58,594 nt of DNA from Gammaproteobacteria bacterium (GTDB lineage: Bacteria; Pseudomonadota; Gammaproteobacteria; Chromatiales; Chromatiaceae): positions 1-58,594 of the forward strand of contig WFXD01000104.1 in NCBI GenBank assembly GCA_015490795.1, read 5' to 3'. The first letter of the stretch is position 1. The number at the start of each line of letters is the position of its first letter. A model generated the notes under the pieces. The model was not told where the DNA came from. It saw only the letters and a program-made list of their open reading frames with translations, and did not search any database. The translations under genes and the position numbers were made by a program. Below, piece by piece: positions 26,426-34,680 of the stretch.

Positions 26426-26465
26426 ATAGCCGGGCAGCAAGGGCGCTGTCCGGCTATCTTCTGTT
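26426..26465 (+). terminator. hairpin terminator after the EF-G gene
   Basis: A 13-bp stem (26426-26438 with 26445-26457, one G-U pair) and a 6-base loop start 16 bp after the stop. The following sequence CTTCTGTTCTT is only moderately U-rich. The left arm shares AGCCGGGCAGCAA with the terminator at 51324. Confidence 0.65.
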
Positions 26466-26525
26466 CTTGCCTCAGGGCATGCAGGCCTTCCGCTCCAACC
26501 ACTCTCCCCTCTTTTTACAGACCCC

Positions 26526-26909
26526 CTATTTCACCAGCTTGAGGCCAGGGCGGTCATTAGGGGATTCTGGCGGCTCGGGCGAGCCACCGCTGTCACCTCC
26601 AGGCTCATCGGGGAACAGCATGCCCCGCCCATCCTCCTTGGCATAGATACCCAGCACGGCCTGCGGGGGAATCCGGATCGCCCTTGGCACCCCATCAAAG
26701 CGCGCACTGAAAGAGATCAGCTCATTTCCGAGCTGAAGATCTTTTACGGCACCCGGGTTGATGTTGAGCACAATGCGCCCGTCCTTAATATGCTGCTCCG
26801 GCACAACCACGCCATCGCCCGTTGCATCCACCAGCAGGTGGGGGGTGAGGCCGCAATCCACCAGCCACTCAAACAGCGCACGAACCAGATAGGGGCGACT
26901 GGAGGTCAG
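26526..26909 (-). CDS. sspB: ClpXP protease specificity-enhancing factor SspB, CTG start
   Basis: SspB tethers ssrA-tagged peptides and other substrates to ClpX. The body (GLTPHLLVDATGDGVVVP, PRAIRIPPQAVLGIYAKE), an acidic linker and the ClpX-binding tail RPGLKLVK are present. The conserved N-terminal helix SRPYLVRALFEWLVDCG is encoded upstream of the first canonical start (GTG at 26861). The only start that includes it is CTG at 26909, followed by TSSRPYL. This CTG overlaps the sspA stop as CTGA. An in-frame TAA lies 13 codons further up with no ATG, GTG or TTG between. Full length is then 127 residues. Confidence 0.85.
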   Translation of the reverse strand: MTSSRPYLVRALFEWLVDCGLTPHLLVDATGDGVVVPEQHIKDGRIVLNINPGAVKDLQLGNELISFSARFDGVPRAIRIPPQAVLGIYAKEDGRGMLFPDEPGGDSGGSPEPPESPNDRPGLKLVK

Positions 26910-27529
26910 GACCGCATTTCCTGCTCTGCTTCGGAGAGGCTCTCTTTAAATGCCTCCCGATCAAACATGCACTGTGCGTAATCCAGTACGGACTTGGCCT
27001 GGGCAGGCAACTCAATGCCAAACTCAGGCAGACGCCATAACAGCGGGGCGATGCTACAGTCCGCCAGCGTCAGGTCATCACTCATAAAAAAGGGCTTTGC
27101 AGTAAAGATGGGCGCCGCTGCTATCAGACTCTCTTTCAGCTCCTTGCGCGCCGCTGCCGCCTTTGCTCCGCCAGCCAGTATCCGGTTCATTTTGGTGTAC
27201 CAGTCACTGTCCACCCGATGCATATACAGGCGCGCTGAGGCACGCGAGACAGGGTCTACCGGCAGCAGCGGCGGATGGGGGAAACGTTCATCAAGATATT
27301 CCATGATGATGCGCGACTCATACAGCGTCAGGTCACGATCGACCAGGGTTGGCAAAGAGCCATAGGGGTTAAGATCCATAACATCATCCGATAGATTCAG
27401 TGGATCGACATCAATAATATCAACAGCGATATTTTTTTCTGCCAGCACCACCCGAACACGGTGACTGTATGCACTCACAGGATCTGAGTAGAGAGTCATT
27501 ACGGGACGTTTATTAGAAACTACGGCCAT
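26906..27529 (-). CDS. sspA: stringent starvation protein A (GST-fold)
   Basis: A 207-residue RNA polymerase-associated protein with a thioredoxin-like N-terminal half (MTLYSDPVSAYSHRVRVVLAEK) and a helical GST C-terminal half. The segment DLNPYGSLPTLVDRDLTLYESRIIMEYLDERFPHP, seen in SspA proteins, is clear. In enterobacteria it affects stationary-phase and acid-stress transcription. It lies downstream of the bc1 operon in the usual gammaproteobacterial order, but a strong terminator separates them. A GGAG ribosome site precedes ATG 27529. Its stop overlaps the sspB CTG start. Confidence 0.93.
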   Translation of the reverse strand: MAVVSNKRPVMTLYSDPVSAYSHRVRVVLAEKNIAVDIIDVDPLNLSDDVMDLNPYGSLPTLVDRDLTLYESRIIMEYLDERFPHPPLLPVDPVSRASARLYMHRVDSDWYTKMNRILAGGAKAAAARKELKESLIAAAPIFTAKPFFMSDDLTLADCSIAPLLWRLPEFGIELPAQAKSVLDYAQCMFDREAFKESLSEAEQEMRS

Positions 27530-27574
27530 TAAGCCACTCCAGACTGTCTCAAGTTAGAAACCCAACAGGGCATC

Positions 27575-27622
27575 TAAAAATAAAAAAAGGGGTGCACAGT
27601 ATACATGAAAACTGTGCACCCC
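27575..27622 (-). terminator. strong intrinsic terminator between petC and sspA
   Basis: A perfect 12-bp stem (GGGGTGCACAGT at 27589-27600 with its complement at 27611-27622) has a 10-base loop. On the minus strand it is followed by seven T residues and then a T-rich run, ending the petABC transcript. A second T run on the plus side makes it potentially bidirectional. Confidence 0.9.
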
Positions 27623-27645
27623 TGTTTTTTACTGCTGTATTTTAC

Positions 27646-28374
27646 TTAGTGGATATCCTTCCAGTACTCCTTCTTCAGCAGGTAAGACAACACAAACAGG
27701 ACCAGCAGGAAGAGAATCACTTTCACGCCCAGAGCCTTACGCTCCATCTGAGACGGATCACCAAGGTAGGTCATGAAGTTGACCAGATCGCGCATGGCCG
27801 CATCAAACTCTTCGGGCGTCATGCTGCCTGCCTCGACCAGCTCAAACTTATCAAACTGCATCTGGCCATGCTCATCTTTTTTGAAACGCGCCTCTTGCCA
27901 GCCTTGCAGCTCCCACAACGCATGCGGCATGCCCACATCAGGGAAAACCACATTGTTGATGCCCATTGGCTTGGAATCATCCAGATAGAAGCCGCGCAGA
28001 TAGGTGTAAACCCAATCCGGCCCTCGCGAGCGTGTGGTAAGGCTCAGATCCGGAGGCGTCACACCAAAGAATATATTGGCATTTTCAGCGCTCATCGCAA
28101 TATCCATGGTGTCGCCAATTTTTTCAGCGGTGAACATCAGGTTCTGTTTGACATCCTCAACAGTAAGCCCAAGGTCATTGGCGGTACGCTCAAAACGCTG
28201 GTACTTGGCAGAGTGGCAGCTCAGACAGTAGTTAACAAAATATTTAAAACCACGTTGTAGCGACTCTTTGTCACCCAGATCAACATCTGCGTCATCCAGC
28301 GGGACAGTACTAGCTGCTCCCATGCTGAGCATAGGCGTCGCAAACAGCATCAATGCAATGATCAGCTTTTTCAT
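27646..28374 (-). CDS. petC: cytochrome c1 of the bc1 complex
   Basis: A 242-residue subunit with a signal peptide (MKKLIIALMLFATPMLSMGA), one haem-binding site CLSCH at residues 50-54, and a C-terminal membrane anchor (VILFLLVLFVLSYLL). It carries electrons from the Rieske centre to a soluble cytochrome c in the periplasm. The distal ligand region near DVGMPHALW contains the expected methionine. The start overlaps the petB stop as TAATG. It is the last gene of petABC and is followed by the intrinsic terminator. Confidence 0.96.
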   Translation of the reverse strand: MKKLIIALMLFATPMLSMGAASTVPLDDADVDLGDKESLQRGFKYFVNYCLSCHSAKYQRFERTANDLGLTVEDVKQNLMFTAEKIGDTMDIAMSAENANIFFGVTPPDLSLTTRSRGPDWVYTYLRGFYLDDSKPMGINNVVFPDVGMPHALWELQGWQEARFKKDEHGQMQFDKFELVEAGSMTPEEFDAAMRDLVNFMTYLGDPSQMERKALGVKVILFLLVLFVLSYLLKKEYWKDIH

Positions 28375-29588
28375 TAGGTTAACCTCTCAGGAACAGGCTT
28401 TGTTGAATCAATTCTGCTGTACCAGGGCATCAGCAAGAAGTAGGCAAAATAGAGCACGGTACAGACCTGCGCCAGTAGCGTTAAGGCCGGGGTTGACGGC
28501 ATAACACCCAAAACACCCAGAATAATGAACACTATAACAAAGATACCCAGTGCAGCTCTCTGAATGGGTCCTTTATAACGCATGGACTTAACAGGACTTC
28601 TATCCAGCCAGGGCAGAAAGAAGAAGCAGACAATCGCAGCGCCCATGGCCAGTACGCCAGGAAAGGCCGACCCCATTATAGAGGGAACCGCACGCAAAAT
28701 GGCGTAGTAGGGGGTGAAGTACCAGACCGGAGCGATGTGATCCGGCGTCTTCAGCGGATTGGCCGGTTCAAAGTTTGGCGCCTCTATGAAGTAGCCGCCC
28801 ATCTCCGGGGCAAAGAAGAGCACCATGGAGAAGAGAATAAGGAAGCCCATCACGCCGACAATATCCTTAACGCTGTAGTAAGGGTGGAAGGGGATGCCAT
28901 CACGCGGGATGCCGTTCTCATCCTTGTTTGCCTTGATCTCGATGCCATCCGGATTGTTTGATCCCACTTTATGCAGTGCAACAATATGCACAAACACCAG
29001 CCCAACCAGCACAAATGGCAGCAGGAAGTGCAGTGAGAAGAAGCGGTTCAGTGTGGCATCCGAGATCACGAAGTCGCCGCGAATAAAGATACCCAGCTCT
29101 TCGCCTATAAAGGGTACCGCGCTGAACAGATTCACGATCACCTGCGCGCCCCAGAAGGACATCTGACCCCAGGGCAGCAGATAGCCCATAAAGGCCGTTG
29201 CCATCATCGCAACGTATATGATCATGCCGATGATCCACAGCAACTCGCGAGGCCCTCTATAGGAGCCATACATCATCCCGCGAAACATGTGCAGATAGAT
29301 AACAATGAAGAAAAAAGATGCACCGGTTGAATGCATGTAGCGGATCAGCCAGCCCCACTCCACATCACGCATGATGTATTCAACGGAACCAAAGGCAAGC
29401 TCTGCATCAGGTTTATAGCTCATCGCCAACCAGACGCCAGTCAGGATCTGGTTTACCAGCATCAATATGGCAAGCGAGCCAAAGAAGTACCAGAAATTAA
29501 AGTTTTTTGGCGCATAGTACTCTGCCAGGTGCTCGTTCCACACCTTGGTCGCAGGGAAGCGCTCATCAACCCAGTTTATAAAGCTCAT
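28374..29588 (-). CDS. petB: cytochrome b of the bc1 complex
   Basis: A 404-residue polytopic membrane protein that holds the two b haems and the quinol sites. The region WGWLIRYMHSTGASFFF supplies haem histidines, and the Qo-site PEW-type motif is replaced by the family-normal sequence around DHIAPVWYF. FMGYLLPWGQMSFWGAQVI and LHFLLPFVLVGLVFVHI are also plain. It is translated in overlap with petA (TAATG) and petC. Its presence indicates quinol-dependent respiration. Confidence 0.96.
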   Translation of the reverse strand: MSFINWVDERFPATKVWNEHLAEYYAPKNFNFWYFFGSLAILMLVNQILTGVWLAMSYKPDAELAFGSVEYIMRDVEWGWLIRYMHSTGASFFFIVIYLHMFRGMMYGSYRGPRELLWIIGMIIYVAMMATAFMGYLLPWGQMSFWGAQVIVNLFSAVPFIGEELGIFIRGDFVISDATLNRFFSLHFLLPFVLVGLVFVHIVALHKVGSNNPDGIEIKANKDENGIPRDGIPFHPYYSVKDIVGVMGFLILFSMVLFFAPEMGGYFIEAPNFEPANPLKTPDHIAPVWYFTPYYAILRAVPSIMGSAFPGVLAMGAAIVCFFFLPWLDRSPVKSMRYKGPIQRAALGIFVIVFIILGVLGVMPSTPALTLLAQVCTVLYFAYFLLMPWYSRIDSTKPVPERLT

Positions 29589-30181
29589 TATGCTGCTCCT
29601 CCATCTTCACCGATCAGGATCACGCTGTCAGACATATAGTAATACGGCGGTATGACCAGGTTTGTGGGTGCGGGAAAGCCACTATAGACGCGAGCTGCCA
29701 GATCAAACCGGGAGCCGTGGCAAGGGCAGAAGAAGCCCCCCATCCAGTCTGCTCCCAGATCTTCTGGTGCCATCTCAGGGCGGTAGGTTGGCGAGCAACC
29801 CAAGTGTGTACAGATACCTACGGCAACCAGATACTCAGGCTTGCGTGAACGGTACTCGTTCTTGCAATATTCTGGCTGCTGCTGCACCTCTGAAGCGGGG
29901 TCAGCCAACTGATCGGTCAATTTTGACAGATCCGCCAGATTCTGCTCGGTGCGACGCACAATCCATACCGGTTTGCCACGCCACTTGACGTTCATCTTCT
30001 GACCTGGCTCAAGCTTGCTGATGTCGGCCTCTGCCGGGGCACCCGCAGCCCTAGCTCTAGCGCTAGGGGCCCAGGAACCAAGGAAGGGGACTGCTACAAA
30101 GACGGCACCAACACCCGCAACTGCACTCGTTGCGGCGGTAAGGAACCTTCGTTTTTTTAGATCCACGCCTGCTGCGCTCAT
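29588..30181 (-). CDS. petA: Rieske iron-sulfur subunit of the bc1 complex
   Basis: A 197-residue protein with a basic [16 protein letters not shown]-terminus suited to the Tat pathway, one membrane anchor, and the 2Fe-2S ligands CTHLGC (124-129) and CPCH (152-155). It accepts electrons from quinol at the Qo site and passes them to cytochrome c1. It is the first gene of petABC. Just after the anchor, the stretch SARARAA is encoded with rare Arg codons that create the palindrome CCCTAGC/GCTAGGG (about 30048-30071), an odd but probably harmless feature. Confidence 0.96.
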   Translation of the reverse strand: MSAAGVDLKKRRFLTAATSAVAGVGAVFVAVPFLGSWAPSARARAAGAPAEADISKLEPGQKMNVKWRGKPVWIVRRTEQNLADLSKLTDQLADPASEVQQQPEYCKNEYRSRKPEYLVAVGICTHLGCSPTYRPEMAPEDLGADWMGGFFCPCHGSRFDLAARVYSGFPAPTNLVIPPYYYMSDSVILIGEDGGAA

Positions 30182-30331
30182 ACAATTTACTCCCGGAAGA
30201 TAAATCTGGATAGATCTGGGATTCTTAACTTAGTAACTCTGTCGATCCACTCACTTTTCTTATTGCGGCAATGCGATCCTGCATTTACCCAGCAAATCAA
30301 TTGGGTATTCTGTTACAAGCAGCTAATCAGG

Positions 30332-31081
30332 TCAAGCCGGATTAGAAATATCAATAAACTGGTGCTCCAGGGCATACTGTTCGGCTAGGTGCCCCCCCAG
30401 TGCCTGAACGCCAAATCTCTCGGTGGCATGGTGCCCGGCAGCATAGAAATGGATGCCCAGCTCACGCGCCAGATGCACCGTGCGCTCTGATATCTCCCCC
30501 GTAATAAAGGCATCCAGTTCCAATTCTGCCGCCTGCTCGATAGCATCCTGTGCTGCCCCGCTGCACCACCCAATGCGCTGTAACGGCCTGTTTCCAACCG
30601 AGATATGCAGCGGTTGCCGGTCAAGGGCTTGTGCAATACGCGCTGCCAGCCCATCGGCAGCCAATGGCTGCTGCAGGCCGACTTGCCATATCAGGCCATC
30701 TTTCACCGGAGCGGCATCTGAAAACCCCAGCCGCTCTGCCAGTTGTGCATTATTACCAAATTGCAGGTGCGCATCCAGCGGCAGATGATAGGCCAGCAGA
30801 TTCACCCCGGCCTGCATCAGGGTTCTGATTCGGCGGCCCTTGATGCCCTTCAGCGGCTCCGACTCCCCTCTCCAGAAATAGCCGTGGTGCACCAGCAGCA
30901 GATCTGCTTTGGCTTCGACTGCGGCATCAATCAGTGCCTGACAGGCGGTGACCCCTGTGACCACCCTCTCGATCTCGACCCTTCCCGCATCAATCTGCAA
31001 CCCATTGGGGCAGTAATCCTGAAAGGTCTCTATCTCCAGGAGCCTATTGCAATAGGCTTCCAAATCTTTCAATCTAATCAT
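30332..31081 (-). CDS. Nif3-like dinuclear metal centre protein (YbgI family)
   Basis: A 249-residue member of the NIF3/YbgI family, which forms hexameric toroids with a di-metal site. Metal-ligand regions are VHHGYFWRGE near residues 64-73 and the C-terminal GHHATERFGVQAL. The biochemical role of the family is not settled. It lies upstream of petABC and divergent from the DegS-like gene, an arrangement common in gammaproteobacteria. Confidence 0.9.
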   Translation of the reverse strand: MIRLKDLEAYCNRLLEIETFQDYCPNGLQIDAGRVEIERVVTGVTACQALIDAAVEAKADLLLVHHGYFWRGESEPLKGIKGRRIRTLMQAGVNLLAYHLPLDAHLQFGNNAQLAERLGFSDAAPVKDGLIWQVGLQQPLAADGLAARIAQALDRQPLHISVGNRPLQRIGWCSGAAQDAIEQAAELELDAFITGEISERTVHLARELGIHFYAAGHHATERFGVQALGGHLAEQYALEHQFIDISNPA

Positions 31082-31142
31082 GGGTCACGACTCTCAAATT
31101 GCGGCTGGTTTTTCTGTCTGGATTGATAGATTATGCCTCTCC

Positions 31143-32333
31143 ATGGAATTACGAAAGCTATTTTCTTTTGCTTTAACATCTATCGCGGCTGGCCTTGCTG
31201 CGGCTTTTGTTGTGCTGATGCTGCAACCAGCGCTTTTAAATAACCATCAACAGGCGCCCCTGCCACCACTTCCTGTTGCTTTAACAGCGCCACCACCCCC
31301 ATCGGTCAATCTGCCATCCCCGGCGATAACGGACGGGCCTGTCTCATACTCGGCGGCTGTAGAAAAGGCTGCGCCCTCTGTGGTCAACATATTTACCACC
31401 AAACTGATTACTGAGCCGCTGAACCCGGTATTCAGCGACCCGGCCTTTCGCTCTTTTTTCAATGACCCGCCGGCGGCCAAACCACGCCAACGGCGGGAAA
31501 CCAGCCTGGGCTCTGGTGTGATTATGGACACACGGGGTTACATTCTGACCAACCATCATGTGATAGAGGGTGCCAGTGAGATCCAGCTGGTGCTGCATGA
31601 CGGTCGAAATATTCCCGCTGCCGTCGTAGGCACCGACCCGGATACCGATCTGGCCGTGCTGTTCGCCCACACAGAGAATCTCCCGGCCATCGAACTGGGC
31701 AAGGCAGAAGAGATAAAGGTAGGCGATGTTGCACTGGCGATAGGCAACCCCTTTGGCGTGGGCCAAACCGTAACCATGGGCATTATCAGTGCCACTGGGC
31801 GCAACCAGCTGGGGATCAACACCTTTGAGGATTTCATTCAGACCGATGCGGCTATCAACCCGGGCAACTCGGGGGGCGCACTCATCAATGCACGCGGACA
31901 CCTGCTGGGGATCAATACGGTTATCTTCTCCAAAACAGGCGGCTCTCAGGGGATTGGCTTTGCCATCCCTGTCTCACTGGCCCAGGGCATTATGCAGCAA
32001 CTGCTCGTACACGGACGGGTGGTGAGGGGGTGGCTGGGTATTATGGTGCAGGATATTACCCCAGAGCTGGCAGAATCATTTGATCTGCCTCAGGTAAAAG
32101 GTGTCCTGGTCTCAGGTGTATTGGAGCGGGGTCCGGCCAATATGGCAGGCATTGTGCCTGGCGACATCATCACACGGATCAACAATATGGAATTTGATGA
32201 CTCCCGGAATATCCTGAACGCCATCGCCATGCAGCCACCGGGCTCTGTTATCACCATTGATGGCTGGCGCGGGCAGCACCGGCTAAAACTCAGGGCCTTG
32301 ATTGCAGAACGCCCACCCCGAACCGGGCGTTAA
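31143..32333 (+). CDS. DegS/AlgW-like periplasmic serine protease
   Basis: A 396-residue protein with one N-terminal membrane anchor (LFSFALTSIAAGLAAAFVVLML), a trypsin-like domain and one PDZ domain. The catalytic triad appears as H139 (TNHHVIEG), D169 (DTDLAVL) and S243 (GNSGGAL). Proteins of this layout sense misfolded outer-membrane proteins and start the sigma-E response by cutting RseA. I chose ATG at 31143 because the anchor follows directly; an ATG at 31080 overlaps the divergent Nif3-like start. The single PDZ separates it from DegP. Confidence 0.9.
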   Translation: MELRKLFSFALTSIAAGLAAAFVVLMLQPALLNNHQQAPLPPLPVALTAPPPPSVNLPSPAITDGPVSYSAAVEKAAPSVVNIFTTKLITEPLNPVFSDPAFRSFFNDPPAAKPRQRRETSLGSGVIMDTRGYILTNHHVIEGASEIQLVLHDGRNIPAAVVGTDPDTDLAVLFAHTENLPAIELGKAEEIKVGDVALAIGNPFGVGQTVTMGIISATGRNQLGINTFEDFIQTDAAINPGNSGGALINARGHLLGINTVIFSKTGGSQGIGFAIPVSLAQGIMQQLLVHGRVVRGWLGIMVQDITPELAESFDLPQVKGVLVSGVLERGPANMAGIVPGDIITRINNMEFDDSRNILNAIAMQPPGSVITIDGWRGQHRLKLRALIAERPPRTGR

Positions 32334-32359
32334 ACCTATCGAGCGGCCATACTCTAATA

Positions 32360-32368
32360 TGGTAGAAT
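32360..32368 (+). promoter_or_regulatory. extended -10 promoter element before the gnnA-like gene
   Basis: TGGTAGAAT (TGn followed by a TATAAT-like hexamer) lies about 75 bp upstream of the ATG at 32442. I see no good -35 box, which is tolerated with an extended -10. Confidence 0.45.
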
Positions 32369-32441
32369 CCGCCAGCTTTATCATACCCCCAAGCCTCCCG
32401 AACCGTTGGGATGGCCAGAAAAATTCAGGATCCACCTTAAT

Positions 32442-33377
32442 ATGGCAAACAAAACCCGTGTCGGGGTCGTTGGCGTCGGCTATCTTGGCCGGTTCCATGC
32501 CCTGATCTACTCCCGTATGGCCAATGCAGAACTGGTTGGTGTTGTTGACAGCAATGCAGAGAGGGCAGCAAAGGTTGCCGCCGAGTGCCATTGCAAAGCC
32601 TTCACAAACGGCCAGGAACTCGCTGAAAAGCTGGATGCGGTCAGCATCGTTGTGCCCACCACCGCTCACCTCGAGGTGGCTCGCCCGTTTCTGGAACAGG
32701 GCATACACATGCTGCTGGAAAAACCCATTGCCACCACCTGTGACGAGGGGCGCGAAATCGTACAGCTGGCCGAAGAGCGGGGGGCGCTGTTGCAGATTGG
32801 CCATCTGGAACGATTCAATGCCGGTGTCATGGCACTGGCAGACCGTATCTCCAGACCACGCTTTATCGAGGCCCACCGCATGGGGGAGTTTGTGGCGCGG
32901 GCAACTGATGTGGATGTGGTCTCTGACCTGATGATCCACGACATCGACATCATACTGTCGCTGGTCAATTCGGAGATCACCTCCATCGCCGCCGTCGGCA
33001 CGAGGGTACTGACCAACCATATCGACATCGCCAATGCCCGGCTTGAGTTTGCCAATGGTGCAGTGGCCAATGTGATCGCCAGCCGCGTATCGGAAAAGAA
33101 GCTGCGCCGCATCCGGGTATTTGAGGAGAACCTCTACCAGTCACTCGACTTTATCGAGCAGCGCATCGAAACGGCATACCCTGAATCCAACCCTGGCGCG
33201 GAGTGGCCTGAGATCATCGTTGAAAAGGTGGATATAGATCCCATCAAGCCGCTGGATACCGAGCTGGCTGCCTTTATCGACTGCATCAACACGGGGCAAA
33301 AGCCCCTGGTCGATGGCCGGGTTGGACTGGAGGCCCTGGAGGTCGCACTAAAAGTGAAGGAGATTATAGGTCAATGA
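32442..33377 (+). CDS. Gfo/Idh/MocA oxidoreductase, GnnA-like (UDP-GlcNAc 3-dehydrogenase)
   Basis: A 311-residue NAD(P)-dependent oxidoreductase with the N-terminal Rossmann motif GVVGVGYLGRFHA and the family EKP signature (LLEKPIATT). The start chosen has AGGA upstream and gives MANKTRVGVVG. The opening and the adjacent aminotransferase recall GnnA/GnnB, which turn UDP-GlcNAc into UDP-GlcNAc3N for lipid A with amide-linked acyl chains (known from Acidithiobacillus and Leptospira). The reaction is therefore inferred from family and neighbour. A Wlb/Wbp-type O-antigen role is the main alternative. It overlaps the next gene by 4 bp (ATGA). Confidence 0.8.
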   Translation: MANKTRVGVVGVGYLGRFHALIYSRMANAELVGVVDSNAERAAKVAAECHCKAFTNGQELAEKLDAVSIVVPTTAHLEVARPFLEQGIHMLLEKPIATTCDEGREIVQLAEERGALLQIGHLERFNAGVMALADRISRPRFIEAHRMGEFVARATDVDVVSDLMIHDIDIILSLVNSEITSIAAVGTRVLTNHIDIANARLEFANGAVANVIASRVSEKKLRRIRVFEENLYQSLDFIEQRIETAYPESNPGAEWPEIIVEKVDIDPIKPLDTELAAFIDCINTGQKPLVDGRVGLEALEVALKVKEIIGQ

Positions 33378-34495
33378 GCAAACCACAAGATCAAACCCCG
33401 CAGGGCGTACCCTACCTGAGCTTACAGAAAGAATACAAAGAGCTGCGTGATGAGTGGATGCAGGCGATTGACGGCGCAGGCGCCAGCGGCGCCTTTATCC
33501 TTGGCCCCAATGTACGGGCATTTGAAGAGGAGGCTGCCGCCTACATTGGCGCAAAACATGCCATTGCAGTGGCCAGTGGTACCGATGCGCTGGTACTGTC
33601 ACTGCGCGCACTTGGCATTGGCCCGGGGGATGAGGTCATCACCACCCCATTCACCTTTTTTGCCACGGCCGAAGCGGTCTCTCTGGTGGGTGCGACCCCC
33701 GTGTTTGCCGATGTAGAGATCGGCAGCTTTAATATCGATCCGGCCAGCGTAGCGGCGCGCATCACAGATAAAACCCGCGCCATCCTGCCGGTGCATATCT
33801 TTGGCAACCCTGCCGATATGACCCGCCTGAACAGCCTCGCAAGGGGTCATGGCCTGCATATCATTGAAGATGCAGCCCAGGCCTTTGGCGCGCAGCATAG
33901 CGGCCAGCGTGCCGGCAGCATGGGTGATTGCGGCTGCTTCAGCTTTTACCCCACCAAGGTTTTGGGTTGCTATGGCGATGGCGGGTTGATCACCACCAGC
34001 AGTGATGAGGTCAAGGCACGCCTGATACAGCTGCGGAACCACGGTGCAACCAGGCCATTCATCCATGCCGAGGCCGGTTACAACAGCCGTCTGGACGAGA
34101 TTCAGGCAGCCCTGTTGCGCATCAAGCTGCGTGATATCGAGAAGGCGATTGCCGCTCGCCGACAGGTCGCATCCTGGTATGACGAAATGCTCTCGGGGCT
34201 TGACCTGGTGACGCCTAAACCTGCTGTGAATGGCCGCCATGCCTATAACCTCTACACCATCCGCCATCCACGGCGTGATGCGCTACGGGAACGGCTCAAC
34301 GCCTGCAAGATCGGCAACAGCCAATGCTATCCGCAGCCGCTGCACCTGCAAACGGTATACGCAGAGCTGGGCTACAAAGAGGGGGATCTTCCAGTGGCTG
34401 AGGCGCTCTGCTACGAGACCCTTTCATTGCCGATATTCCCGGATCTCAGCAGAGCACAGGTGGCCCATGTGTGTGAACAGGTGGCCGAGGTCTAG
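33374..34495 (+). CDS. DegT/DnrJ/EryC1/StrS aminotransferase, GnnB-like
   Basis: A 373-residue PLP sugar aminotransferase. The GTDALVLSLRALGIGPGDEV and EDAAQAFGA segments are family marks, and the PLP lysine lies in SFYPTKVLG. It would aminate a 3-keto nucleotide sugar made by the neighbouring oxidoreductase. The gene is translationally coupled to that one by overlap (ATGA). Its TAG stop lies in CTAG, the left target site of a mobile element, so the C-terminal end VAEV directly abuts the insertion. Confidence 0.85.
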   Translation: MSKPQDQTPQGVPYLSLQKEYKELRDEWMQAIDGAGASGAFILGPNVRAFEEEAAAYIGAKHAIAVASGTDALVLSLRALGIGPGDEVITTPFTFFATAEAVSLVGATPVFADVEIGSFNIDPASVAARITDKTRAILPVHIFGNPADMTRLNSLARGHGLHIIEDAAQAFGAQHSGQRAGSMGDCGCFSFYPTKVLGCYGDGGLITTSSDEVKARLIQLRNHGATRPFIHAEAGYNSRLDEIQAALLRIKLRDIEKAIAARRQVASWYDEMLSGLDLVTPKPAVNGRHAYNLYTIRHPRRDALRERLNACKIGNSQCYPQPLHLQTVYAELGYKEGDLPVAEALCYETLSLPIFPDLSRAQVAHVCEQVAEV

Positions 34496-34680
34496 GGGGT
34501 GTTCTCAATTACCTGAGTGAGCGTGATTCTGAGGCATTTTTTGTGCTGGCACCAACAGTAGGCGCTTTAGGCGAGGCGCGGTGAGGCGTAATAGTTACTC
34601 TATTGCAACGAACCGCAACGCCGCCAGCATGAAAAAGGGCCAGAATCTCGCCACGAACGGTGATTGATAACACCCCCTAA
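34492..34680. mobile_element. MITE-A copy 2, complete
   Basis: An intact 181-bp non-coding element (34496-34676). The left end GGGGTGTTCTCAATTA and the inverted right end (34661-34676) match at 14 of 16 positions. Flanks are CTAG at 34492-34495 and CTAA at 34677-34680, consistent with a 4-bp YTAR target duplication as in IS5-group elements. It sits between convergent genes. The left flank contains the stop of the GnnB-like gene, and the right flank, read on the minus strand, contains the stop of the PPOX gene. Positions 34529-34679 match 1-151. Confidence 0.85.

Noticed and set aside
30048-30071. CTAG-rich palindrome CCCTAGC/GCTAGGG in petA as a possible insertion scar
   Set aside because: The reading frame and protein are normal for a Rieske subunit and no element ends resemble it; it seems to be a codon-choice accident.
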